Position numbers and translations under genes: made by a program. From positions 62,001-126,000 of the forward strand of contig NZ_NSEB01000015.1 in NCBI RefSeq assembly GCF_002734215.1: DNA of 64,000 nt. The letters run 5' to 3'. This stretch comes from Fredinandcohnia onubensis (GTDB lineage: Bacteria; Bacillota; Bacilli; Bacillales; Bacillaceae_L). The notes beneath the pieces are model-generated. The model was not told where the DNA came from. It was given only the letters and a program-made list of their open reading frames with translations, and ran no database searches. This document shows, piece after piece, positions 34,754 to 42,503 of this stretch. Positions within the stretch are counted from its first letter, which is position 1. The number at the start of each line of letters is the position of its first letter.

Positions 34754-34858
34754 GTCCGATAAATTGTGATTTTTGTCCGATATATTTGGAATTGTGTCCT
34801 AAATACTTTGAACCTTGTCCGATAAGTTACCACCTTTGTCCAATATCTTAAAAACTAC
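34754..34858. repeat. 21-bp phased tandem repeat, five copies
   Basis: GTCC starts at 34754, 34775, 34796, 34817 and 34838, exactly 21 bases apart. The first 8-9 bases (GTCCGATAA with variants) are conserved and the remainder is a variable T-rich spacer. No coding function; see findings. Confidence 0.85.
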
Positions 34859-34940
34859 ATTTTAAGTTAGTAGATTAGCCTCTTAAATCTATCATCTTAC
34901 GAGCGTATTTGAGGACATGATGTGGGGTGAATTTGCATGT

Positions 34941-34956
34941 AGTGATTCCTATCACT
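34941..34956. promoter_or_regulatory. FNR/CRP-type dyad upstream of the hemerythrin gene
   Basis: AGTGATTCCTATCACT is a perfect dyad with the GTGA-N6-TCAC spacing of CRP/FNR-family boxes, 67 bases before the hemerythrin start. Confidence 0.45.
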
Positions 34957-35022
34957 AAAGTTTTCGAGAAATTAGCGTATGCTTTAGGAAGATACAAATG
35001 GCTGGGGGAAGGATGAAGTAGA

Positions 35023-35538
35023 ATGCTAATAGAGGATCCAAACGTGAAGCTTAGTCCTCCGCTGCAACAATTAAAGGATGAGCACAAGTCATTGCGGGCA
35101 AACATGGACCGTTTTTACGAGATAGCGGAAGAAATAGAATACGAATCAGGCCCCGAAGTACTTGAATTGTTTTCAGAATTATACAAGCACGTTTCAGCTT
35201 TTAATAATGAGCTTACGGCACATTCGAAACGTGAGGATGAAGTACTGTTCCCAATCATGGAACGTCGTCTCGGTGATAAAGATCGAACCATCGAAACAAT
35301 GGAATATGATCATCGTAAGGCTGAACAGCATCTACGGGATTACCTTGATGAAGCTACTCAAGCAGGAGCGAACATCAACGAATATGATGCGCAAACTATT
35401 ACAGTTTACGCAGTCCAAGCTTATGCAACCTTAACACAACACTTCGCGAAGGAAGAAAATATGCTTTTTCCATTGGCTGAAAGAATATTGTCCGCTGAAG
35501 AAAAAGATGAGCTCGAACGATTGCTTCGAGATTTATAA
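35023..35538 (+). CDS. Hemerythrin HHE-domain protein
   Basis: A 171-residue all-helical protein with a hemerythrin-like cation-binding domain. Ligand-type residues appear in order: His in KDEHKSLR, His and Glu in AHSKREDEVLFP, His in YDHRKAE and His/Glu in QHFAKEENMLFP. These bind a di-iron centre for O2, NO or iron sensing or storage. AAGGA lies nine bases before the ATG. A CRP/FNR-like dyad upstream suggests control by oxygen or nitric oxide. It is followed by a hairpin terminator. Confidence 0.88.
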   Translation: MLIEDPNVKLSPPLQQLKDEHKSLRANMDRFYEIAEEIEYESGPEVLELFSELYKHVSAFNNELTAHSKREDEVLFPIMERRLGDKDRTIETMEYDHRKAEQHLRDYLDEATQAGANINEYDAQTITVYAVQAYATLTQHFAKEENMLFPLAERILSAEEKDELERLLRDL

Positions 35539-35553
35539 AATAGCATAAACGGA

Positions 35554-35588
35554 GGCCCCGAATTATATAATAATTCGAGGTCTTTATT
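35554..35588 (+). terminator. Terminator after the hemerythrin gene
   Basis: GGCCCCGAATTA pairs with TAATTCGAGGTC (one mismatch and a G-U end pair), followed by TTTATTT. Confidence 0.75.
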
Positions 35589-35610
35589 TGTGGTTTGCAC
35601 CCAATATATA

Positions 35611-35872
35611 AGGCAGGTTTTTCCTATGATTTCCAAAAGTTATGGTATAAACAGTATTTATACTACGTGTATTACCAGTTTCATCCAAAAGTCATAAGAA
35701 AAAGAGCGTTTATGCTATGTGTTTTTTCCAAAATAATCCAAAAGTAGTATTATAAGCAGCGTTTATATTACATTAAATACCAGTTTTATCCAATAGTCAT
35801 ATCAAAAAGAGCTATTAAGAATTAACTTTTTCCAAGTATATACAAAAGTCCTAGCATAAACATTATTTTGGA
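35611..35872. repeat. Degenerate ~52-bp tandem repeat, four full units plus ends
   Basis: Units begin at 35654, 35706, 35759 and 35811 (52, 53, 52, 52 bases), with partial units on both sides. Each holds TTTAT, CCA and ATCCAAAAGT-like words. Units 1 and 3 end in AAAAAGA, while units 0, 2 and 4 end in ATAARCA, giving a higher-order period of about 105 bases. Confidence 0.8.
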
Positions 35873-35965
35873 GGTATGTTTACCGTCAAATCTATTAAAG
35901 TCATAATAATTACTATGACGAAATAACTAAAATTTCTACCTTTTAAAAATTTTCACGGAAATCGA

Positions 35966-35994
35966 TTGACAGAAACAAAAATTCCGTGTAATTT
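35966..35994 (+). promoter_or_regulatory. Promoter of the first SAM riboswitch unit
   Basis: TTGACA, 17 bases, TAATTT, about 30 bases before the S-box. Confidence 0.55.
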
Positions 35995-36021
35995 ATATAT
36001 CAACAACTAAATTACCATTTT

Positions 36022-36125
36022 ATTCTTATCCAGAGAGGTGGAGGGACTGGCCCATCGAAGCCTCGGCAACAGACAATTGTACTGTGCCAATTCCAGCAAG
36101 CGTAAAGCTTGAAAGATAGGAAGAG
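36022..36125 (+). ncRNA. SAM-I riboswitch (S-box) 1
   Basis: CTTATC CAGAGAGGTGGAGGGACTGG, then CCCATCGAAGCCTCGGCAAC, a GTGCCAATTCC block and closing GATAGGAAG match the S-box core. S-adenosylmethionine binding favours the terminator at 36147-36176 and represses the yezD sulfur genes. Confidence 0.96.
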
Positions 36126-36146
36126 TGTATGAAATTATTCACGTAT

Positions 36147-36176
36147 GCCCTCTTCTTAAATGAAGAGGGCTTTTTG
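36147..36176 (+). terminator. S-box 1 terminator
   Basis: A perfect 9-bp stem (GCCCTCTTC with GAAGAGGGC) followed by TTTTT. Confidence 0.93.
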
Positions 36177-36256
36177 TTTTTGGGCCAAAGAACTGATTGC
36201 CATACTGGTCAACCAATGGCAATGAATCATATACATCTTGAACAAGGGGGAGTTGT

Positions 36257-36430
36257 ATGGCGCAGCTTGATGAATCAAAGGTGAAGCATATTTTATCGAC
36301 CTTGGAGAAATTGGATTTTGGATCTATTGTGATCACGGTTCACAATGGGGAAATTACCCAAATCGATGCAACAGAAAAGAAGCGTTTTTCCTTGCAAAAA
36401 TCTACATCAACCCAAACCACAACTAAGTAA
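36257..36430 (+). CDS. yezD: YezD-family small protein (DUF2292)
   Basis: A 57-residue protein with the YezD signature FGSIVITVHNGEITQIDATE; such proteins are encoded in SAM- or sulfate-regulated genes and are presumed small regulators or chaperones of sulfur metabolism. It is the first gene after S-box 1, with GGGGGAG close to the ATG. A long hairpin follows, separating it from the flavin reductase gene. Molecular role unknown. Confidence 0.9.
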   Translation: MAQLDESKVKHILSTLEKLDFGSIVITVHNGEITQIDATEKKRFSLQKSTSTQTTTK

Positions 36431-36452
36431 ATAATATGCCGATTAGACAACT

Positions 36453-36517
36453 AAAGGCATCTTTATTTTCAAAGCGTCCATATAAGACGTTTTAGATAAA
36501 GATGCCTTTTTTTATTT
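36453..36517 (+). terminator. Hairpin after yezD
   Basis: AAAGGCATCTTTAT pairs with ATAAAGATGCCTTT across a 29-base loop, followed by seven Ts. It may limit read-through to the reductase gene. Confidence 0.8.
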
Positions 36518-36613
36518 GATTTTTATCTTGGCGGAGAGGGAAATGCTTTATAGATATTCAAAATTAAACTCATTTAAATGAACAAAGAAAACACAAACGA
36601 AAGGATGATTAAC

Positions 36614-37165
36614 ATGAGTGAAATCGTAGTTTTATCAGGAAGTCCGTCTGAGAGTTCTAGAACGGATTTAGTCCTACAGTATGTTGGGAAAAAGCTGAAA
36701 CAAGAGGGTTTCTCGGTCACACATGTATCTGTTAGAGATATTCCATTTGAGGACGTTTTTAATCTGAGGTTTGATAGTCCTGCACTTAAGGAACTGACTT
36801 TACTCCTTCAAGGGGCTGATGGAGTAATTGTCGGGTCGCCTGTATACAAGGCAGCCTACACCGGGGTTTTAAAAGCAGTCCTAGATTTGCTTCCCCAAGA
36901 TGTGTTGGCGCAGAAAACAGTCTTACCAATCATGACAGGTGGAAGCCCAGCCCACTTACTTGCAATCGAGTTCAGCCTCAAACCATTATTGGCTGCATTA
37001 AAGGGGCAAAGCCAACAAGGAGTGTACTTCCAAGATTGCCAAATCGATAAAACAAAAGTAGTCAACCCAATAACAGATGAAAATGTGTTAGCTAGATTGA
37101 AAAAAGAGCTTTATTACTTTACCGAAACGGTTAATAAGAAAAAAGATTTTGCCTTAAAAAACTAA
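36614..37165 (+). CDS. ssuE: NADPH-dependent FMN reductase (SsuE-like)
   Basis: A 183-residue flavodoxin-fold reductase with the SsuE start VVLSGSPSESSRT (phosphate loop), GVIVGSPVYKAAYTGVLK and a GGSPAHLL block. It supplies reduced FMN to two-component monooxygenases. ATG 36614 follows AAAGGA by eight bases; an upstream ATG at 36578 lacks a site. It lies 20 bases before the flavin monooxygenase gene, an evident two-component desulfonation or C-S cleavage system. Confidence 0.9.
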   Translation: MSEIVVLSGSPSESSRTDLVLQYVGKKLKQEGFSVTHVSVRDIPFEDVFNLRFDSPALKELTLLLQGADGVIVGSPVYKAAYTGVLKAVLDLLPQDVLAQKTVLPIMTGGSPAHLLAIEFSLKPLLAALKGQSQQGVYFQDCQIDKTKVVNPITDENVLARLKKELYYFTETVNKKKDFALKN

Positions 37166-37185
37166 CGGAAGAGGAGCTATTTAAA

Positions 37186-38571
37186 ATGACTAAGAAAAGA
37201 ATTTATTTAAATGCGTTTGATATGAATTGTGTGGGACATCAATCCCCAGGCCTATGGACGCATCCGGAGGATCAATCTCATCGTTATAAAGACAGCGAGT
37301 ATTGGATTGAACTTGCAAAGCTTTTAGAAAAGGGTAGATTCGATGCTATATTTCTAGCAGACGTACTAGGGCCATACGATGTGTATCAAGGTTCTAGAGA
37401 TGCTGCAATCCGACAAGGTACACAAACGCCTGTTAACGACCCATCCCTTGTTGTACCGTTAATGTCAGCGGTGACGAAGCATTTAGGATTTGGGGTGACT
37501 GCATCTGTTACCCATGAGCATCCATATACATTTGCTCGCAGGATGTCGACTCTGGATCATATTACAAAAGGGCGTGTAGGCTGGAATATTGTAACTTCAT
37601 ATTTAAAAAGTGCCGCTGTGAATATGGGGTTGGAAGATCAAATTAAACACGATGAGCGCTATGATATTGCCAATGAATACTTAGAAGTTTGCTATAAATT
37701 ATGGGAAGGAAGTTGGGAGGATGATGCCGTTTTACTAGACAAACAGAATCGAATTTTCGCAGATCCAAGTAAAGTTCACGACATCAACCATGAAGGTAAG
37801 TATTATAAGGTTCCAGGTGCTCACCTTTGTGAGCCGTCACCACAAAGAACACCAGTACTTTACCAAGCCGGAACTTCTAGTAAGGGGCGCGCTTTTGCTG
37901 GTAAACATGCAGAATTAATCTTCATCGGTGCACCTACTAAAAATGCAGCAAAGCATTCTGTCCAGAAACTGCGAGAAGAAGCAAAAAAGGCTGGCAGAGC
38001 ACCTGAGGAATTAAAAATACTTGCTTGTATTACGCCAATCGTTGGTCGAACAGAAGAAGAAGCGCAAGAAAAATACAATGAATATCAAAAACACGTAAGC
38101 TATGAAGGAGCATTAGCACTTTTGGGTGGCTGGACTGGAATCGATTTTTCAGAATATGGTCCAGATGAAAATCTTAAGTATGTTAAAAACGACGCGATTC
38201 AATCGACAGTTGAGAACTTTACAAAAATTGATTCAGATAAAAATTGGACGATTGATGAGATCAAAAAATATACTGGAATTGGCGGCCTAGGTCCTGTTAC
38301 TGTTGGAAGCCCAGAACAGGTAGCAAATGATTTAGAAAGCTGGGTGGAAGATACCGGAGTAGATGGGTTTAACATTGCTTACGCGATTACACCTGGAACA
38401 TTTAAAGATTTTATAGAACTTGTTGTACCGGTATTACAAGAAAGGGGTCTAGTACGAAAAGAATACGAAGGTGACACACTTAGAGACAGCCTATTTGGTC
38501 AAGGGAGCCAGTTGCCTGCCCATCATCCTGGAAAGCAATACTCCAAGACTCCAGCACTAGCAGTAAAATAA
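37186..38571 (+). CDS. NtaA/SnaA/DszA-family FMN-dependent monooxygenase
   Basis: A 461-residue TIM-barrel monooxygenase (LLM class, NtaA/DszA/YtnJ group): FDAIFLADVLG, GRVGWNIVTSYLKSAA, VPGAHLCEPSPQRTPVLYQA and GTSSKGRAFAGKHAELIF are the FMN-binding and family blocks. It uses FMNH2 from the SsuE-like protein to oxidise a sulfur- or amine-containing compound. S-box context favours an organosulfur substrate, as with B. subtilis YtnJ. The exact substrate is unknown. Confidence 0.88.
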   Translation: MTKKRIYLNAFDMNCVGHQSPGLWTHPEDQSHRYKDSEYWIELAKLLEKGRFDAIFLADVLGPYDVYQGSRDAAIRQGTQTPVNDPSLVVPLMSAVTKHLGFGVTASVTHEHPYTFARRMSTLDHITKGRVGWNIVTSYLKSAAVNMGLEDQIKHDERYDIANEYLEVCYKLWEGSWEDDAVLLDKQNRIFADPSKVHDINHEGKYYKVPGAHLCEPSPQRTPVLYQAGTSSKGRAFAGKHAELIFIGAPTKNAAKHSVQKLREEAKKAGRAPEELKILACITPIVGRTEEEAQEKYNEYQKHVSYEGALALLGGWTGIDFSEYGPDENLKYVKNDAIQSTVENFTKIDSDKNWTIDEIKKYTGIGGLGPVTVGSPEQVANDLESWVEDTGVDGFNIAYAITPGTFKDFIELVVPVLQERGLVRKEYEGDTLRDSLFGQGSQLPAHHPGKQYSKTPALAVK

Positions 38572-38594
38572 GCTGTAAAAAATAGTACCAGTTA

Positions 38595-38630
38595 AGTCTT
38601 CGAAACGCTTCGGAGGCTTTTCTATTTGGC
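38595..38630 (+). terminator. Weak terminator after the monooxygenase gene
   Basis: AGTCTTCGAAACGCTTCGGA and GGCTTTT form an imperfect hairpin using G-U pairs, followed by TTTTCTATTT. Confidence 0.5.
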
Positions 38631-38710
38631 ATTTTTTGATTCACGATATAAAAGGAATTTAGATCTGAATAGATGAATATAGTGTTTAAAAGCTTAATAT
38701 AGGAGGAGTT

Positions 38711-39535
38711 ATGATGAGTACTAATGAGGGGAAATATATTGAAGTCGATCCGGGGGTCGAATTGTTTGTACAAGATGTTGGCGAAGGGGAACCTATTGTT
38801 TTCGTTCCAGGTTTTACTTTCACGACAGAGGTTTTTATTAAGCAAGTTCAGTATTTTTCAAAAACAAATCGGGTAATCGTAATAGACCCAAGGAGCCATG
38901 GAAGATCAACGATAACTCCTCATGGAAATGATTATGTCACACATGGTTCTGATTTGGCTTCCGTTCTGCAAGCATTAGATGTGAAAAATGCAACTCTAGT
39001 AGGCTGGTCGTTTGGTTGTTTTACAGTTTGGGAATATTTGAAGCAAAATGGCTCAGAACACATTAGATCTTTAATACTTGTGGATATGCCGCCTAAATCT
39101 TTATCGGTAAATGATGAAGATTGGGTTGAAGGCAAGCTAGATGATATTGCAGCAATCTATAACGGTTACTTACGAAATACAACAGGACATCGAGAGTTCA
39201 TAACCAGTTATATCACCCAAGTAATGGTGCAGAGAGAACTTGAGATAGAAGAGCTAACCTGGTTAGTAGAGCAATCTTTGAAAACACCATATTACATCGC
39301 AGGTAATTTATTTGCTTCAGGTATGTTTTCAGATTATCGAGAGGAAGCCAAACAAGCTAGTAAAGCCGTTCCTACCTTAACGGTTGTCGCAGAGCACTGG
39401 GCGGATATTGCCATAAAGTATACAGAACAATTAACACCAGAATCTCAAGTGAAGATTCTAGGTGGCCACATGATGTTTTGGGAGCATGGTGAAAAGTTTA
39501 ATGCGATTGTTAAAGATTTTCTACATGAAAAATAA
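38711..39535 (+). CDS. Alpha/beta hydrolase
   Basis: A 274-residue alpha/beta-hydrolase-fold protein. The nucleophile elbow is VGWSFGCFT (Ser about residue 98), the oxyanion region FVPGFTFTTE, and the catalytic His is in GGHMMFWEH near the C-terminus. The acid is probably the Asp of HWADIA or nearby. AGGAGGAG precedes two adjacent ATGs (38711, 38714). It may act on an ester or thioester released by the neighbouring monooxygenase; the link is only by position. Confidence 0.85.
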   Translation: MMSTNEGKYIEVDPGVELFVQDVGEGEPIVFVPGFTFTTEVFIKQVQYFSKTNRVIVIDPRSHGRSTITPHGNDYVTHGSDLASVLQALDVKNATLVGWSFGCFTVWEYLKQNGSEHIRSLILVDMPPKSLSVNDEDWVEGKLDDIAAIYNGYLRNTTGHREFITSYITQVMVQRELEIEELTWLVEQSLKTPYYIAGNLFASGMFSDYREEAKQASKAVPTLTVVAEHWADIAIKYTEQLTPESQVKILGGHMMFWEHGEKFNAIVKDFLHEK

Positions 39536-39580
39536 GAATCTGACAATGGAACACAATCTAAAAGTTAGCATTTAAATCGA

Positions 39581-39607
39581 AAGAGAGCCCTTGAGCTCTC
39601 TTTTTTT
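39581..39607 (+). terminator. Terminator after the hydrolase gene
   Basis: AAGAGAGC pairs with GCTCTCTT around a 6-base loop, followed by a run of Ts. Confidence 0.85.
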
Positions 39608-39637
39608 GGGACGGAGGGACAGGTCCATTGTCCCAAA
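39607..39637. repeat. GGGACA-family repeat copy 14
   Basis: TTGGGACGGAGGGACAGGTC with CATTGTCCCAA, immediately after the hydrolase terminator. Confidence 0.85.
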
Positions 39638-39639
39638 CT

Positions 39640-40038
39640 TAAAAGAATCCATCTATGGACACAGGATTTGTCTAATGCGTCCTAAGAAGTATCAGTAACC
39701 ACATATATTTTACACCAAGTAGTAAATAGCTCAAATAACATCCTATCCTGCATTTTCTAATGCTTCTGATGCACAAATGTTTCTAATGGTACAATATAAT
39801 ATCAAAGAACCACTTTGCTTCAACTCGAACAAATGCGAATGCTTGGGGTGCTACCCTGTTATGCAAAAAATATAGCATTAAAGAACTGGGGTTATGTAAA
39901 GACTAAGCGAATATATTGGGCTGCGTCCTTTTTTGGTAGTATAATGAAAAAGTGCCGAAAATGTGTCAAAATGCACACAAGATAACTTGTACATGTGTTA
40001 TTCTAACTATATATATAACTGTTGGAGGTTTTTAGAAA
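39640..40038. other. Intergenic region before the CysJ-like gene
   Basis: About 400 bases with no accepted gene. An open stretch without start codon at about 39799-39983 (containing ALKNWGYVKTKRIYW) could be a decayed gene but is not recognised. The last 100 bases hold the CysJ-like promoter area. Confidence 0.4.
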
Positions 40039-41211
40039 ATGCAACGAACTATAGATAACGAAAAAGATCCGAAAAAGCCTGTTCCTACAACATTTTCAAG
40101 AACAAATCCATTTCAAGCAAAAGTTCTTAAGAACATCAACTTAAATGGGGAAGGTTCTAGCAAGGAAACTAGACATATTGAACTATCATTAGAAGGTTCA
40201 GGATTCTCTTATATTCCTGGTGATACACTCGGAATTGCTCCCTCAAATGATCCAGAATTAGTCGCAACCCTTCTTGAGGAAATGAAGTGGGATGCAGATG
40301 AGGTTGTAACAGTTGGTCGTAAAGGCGAAACAATGCCGCTCAAAGAAGCATTGATAACGTATTTAGACATCACATTACTTACAAAGAAAATATTACAAGG
40401 GGCGGCAGCATTCACAGATAATGAAGATCTGCAAAAACTTGTGGAAGATACAGCAGCCATAAAAGAATATTGCGATGGACGGGACTTACTTGATATGCTA
40501 CGTGACTTTGGCCCGTGGAAGGCTTCTGCCCAAGATATCGTTGCATTATTAAGACAAATGGTACCTAGACTTTATTCCATTGCGAGTAGTCTATCGGCAC
40601 ATCCAGACGAAGTTCATTTAACAATCGGTGCAGTGCGTTATACTGCGCACGGTCGTGAACGCAAAGGTGTTTGCTCTGTTCAATGTGCGGAACGAGTTCA
40701 GGAAGGCGATACACTTCCAGTCTTTGTTCAAATCAATAAACACTTCCATTTACCAGAAGAATTAGATAAAGATATTATCATGGTTGGTCCTGGAACAGGG
40801 ATTGCGCCATTCCGTTCATTTATCGAAGAGCTTGCTGTAAATAAGGCAACAGGTCGTTCTTGGTTGTTCTTTGGAGATCAGCATAAAGCGACTGACTACT
40901 TGTATCAAGACGAATTGGAAAAATACCAACAAGACGGAATCTTGACAAAAATCGATGTTGCTTTCTCACGTGACTCTACTCAAAAAGTATATGTACAGCA
41001 TAAAATGCTTGAGCATGGCAAAGAATTATTTGAATGGATTAACAACGGTGCTTATTTCTATGTTTGTGGAGATAAAGAACATATGGCAAAAGATGTGAAT
41101 GAAGCCCTTCTCACAATCATTGAAAAAGAAGGCAGCGTGGACCGAGAAGCTGCAGAAGCATACCTAAAAGAAATGAAAACACAAGGTCGTTACCTACGCG
41201 ACGTATATTAA
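40039..41211 (+). CDS. Flavodoxin-less CysJ-type sulfite reductase flavoprotein
   Basis: A 390-residue flavoprotein matching the FAD/NADPH part of CysJ. An FAD-binding connector (about 25-200) contains PRLYSIASS (FAD contact), then GVCSVQCAE, and the NADPH domain has GPGTGIAPFRSF (about 255-266), YVCGDKEHMAKDV and the C-terminal Tyr (RYLRDVY). Full CysJ is about 600 residues with an N-terminal flavodoxin (FMN) domain that is absent here; the natural start with GGAGG shows this is not a cut gene. No cysI is nearby. It may pair with a separate flavodoxin or another acceptor. Confidence 0.88.
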   Translation: MQRTIDNEKDPKKPVPTTFSRTNPFQAKVLKNINLNGEGSSKETRHIELSLEGSGFSYIPGDTLGIAPSNDPELVATLLEEMKWDADEVVTVGRKGETMPLKEALITYLDITLLTKKILQGAAAFTDNEDLQKLVEDTAAIKEYCDGRDLLDMLRDFGPWKASAQDIVALLRQMVPRLYSIASSLSAHPDEVHLTIGAVRYTAHGRERKGVCSVQCAERVQEGDTLPVFVQINKHFHLPEELDKDIIMVGPGTGIAPFRSFIEELAVNKATGRSWLFFGDQHKATDYLYQDELEKYQQDGILTKIDVAFSRDSTQKVYVQHKMLEHGKELFEWINNGAYFYVCGDKEHMAKDVNEALLTIIEKEGSVDREAAEAYLKEMKTQGRYLRDVY

Positions 41212-41225
41212 TTATCAAGTTTACA

Positions 41226-41257
41226 AAACCCTTCGCACTTGGCGAGGGGTTTTTTCA
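41226..41257 (+). terminator. Terminator after the CysJ-like gene
   Basis: AAACCCTTCGC pairs with GCGAGGGGTTT (one mismatch), then Ts. Confidence 0.88.
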
Positions 41258-41379
41258 CGGTTTGTGCTGTTTCCAGTTCTTCGACAATAAAAAATATTTT
41301 TTGACAAAATATTTACTTTAGGAAGGAAATGGGTTCGGTTTGGCGAATATATAAAAATAGATTTGAGAGGAGGTATGTT

Positions 41380-41406
41380 ATGCAAACAGATAAAGAATAT
41401 TTATAA
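41380..41406 (+). CDS. Possible 8-codon leader ORF MQTDKEYL
   Basis: A strong GAGAGGAGG site six bases before ATG 41380 opens an 8-codon frame ending in TAA. It may be a leader peptide or the decayed start of a lost gene. The 275 bases to the next gene show no clear terminator or other element. Confidence 0.3.
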   Translation: MQTDKEYL

Positions 41407-41682
41407 GTCATTTTGCTGTACGTAACCATTTTTTAAGAATTTTTCTTTTGCCTCAATCGAATTCCACTACATGGATTTAGCCCACCACTTCATAACAATT
41501 TGCCCAAAAACTACTCTAAATTGAACTGACGATCCCACATGCTCTAATTTCCGAAAATATACAAATCTATCAAATGAGGTGCATTTTTTATTTTTTGGTG
41601 TCCGGTTTTATGCATGTTAAGAATATTGTGACGTGGTATGCTTTAATGTGTTTATAAAAAGTGAATAGGAAGGAAGATCATT

Positions 41683-42369
41683 TTGGCTAACCCATCTAAA
41701 AATGTTGTATCTTTCTCAAAAGGTGTGAATGAAGAGTTAATGGAGGTTGCTGAGGATATACTCATTTTCTCCTTTGAAAACTACGATAAAATAATTCTTC
41801 CAGAAGCAGAACGATTTTTCGATCAATTTCCTTTTACCGAGGGAGAAAGAGAATACTTTTATCCATATTATTATTGGTGGAAGGTCTTTTGTTCACGTGG
41901 TTTTTTACCTGAACACAAAACCATTTACCAGATGTTTTTGCATAAGAATAGAAGAAAGTTTAGGAAAAAACCCCTGTTAGAAAGTACGTTACTAAAGTGG
42001 CAATATGTAATTCCTAGTTTCTTTTATATTGAAGAAATGATATCAGATGGTTTATACCACTTATTTGATATTTTTGATTACCGCGAAAATAAAATAGTAG
42101 TTGTATCCCAGGAAGGGTTTAAACAACCAGACAGTAATGACGTTCTTGCAGGTATCGTTCTCCCCTTAGCAAATGGCGGATATTTTTCGCTATTTGATTT
42201 TTTTGTTATTCCCGATAAAATAAGAGCCCCCATAATCTCAAAACTCATAAGCTTTTACCAAAGTGATATTACCATTACAACCGGAGAATTCTTCTCTAGA
42301 CATTATCCCGACATGTTAAAAATAACGTTTGACCATTTAATCGATAACAATATTAGGATAAATCAGTAA
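41683..42369 (+). CDS. Hypothetical protein rich in aromatic residues
   Basis: A 228-residue cytosolic protein with no signal peptide or membrane helix. The TTG start has AGGAAGGAAG upstream. It has a very aromatic stretch around residues 60-75 (EREYFYPYYYWWKVF), basic KNRRKFRKKP near 90, and a later LPLANGGYFSLFDFFVIP. I do not recognise the family and cannot suggest a function. It is transcribed from its own region and has no obvious partner. Confidence 0.7.
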   Translation: MANPSKNVVSFSKGVNEELMEVAEDILIFSFENYDKIILPEAERFFDQFPFTEGEREYFYPYYYWWKVFCSRGFLPEHKTIYQMFLHKNRRKFRKKPLLESTLLKWQYVIPSFFYIEEMISDGLYHLFDIFDYRENKIVVVSQEGFKQPDSNDVLAGIVLPLANGGYFSLFDFFVIPDKIRAPIISKLISFYQSDITITTGEFFSRHYPDMLKITFDHLIDNNIRINQ

Positions 42370-42503
42370 AAATCCTAGATTATTTAAATTTGCCGACTGA
42401 AGAAAGTCAATTGGGCAAGTTCTACTTTTCTGCGCGAAAATACGGGCTACTCTAAAAAAATTTCCATCGATTTGAACATTTATATATAAGGAGATGTTAG
42501 AAA

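Noticed and set aside
35611-35872. CRISPR array
   Set aside because: Repeats are contiguous and degenerate, without unique spacers, and no cas genes are present.
39799-39983. Open stretch of about 60 codons on the plus strand containing ALKNWGYVKTKRIYW
   Set aside because: No start codon with ribosome site and no family recognised; it might be a decayed reverse-transcriptase or transposase piece, but the likeness is too weak to claim.
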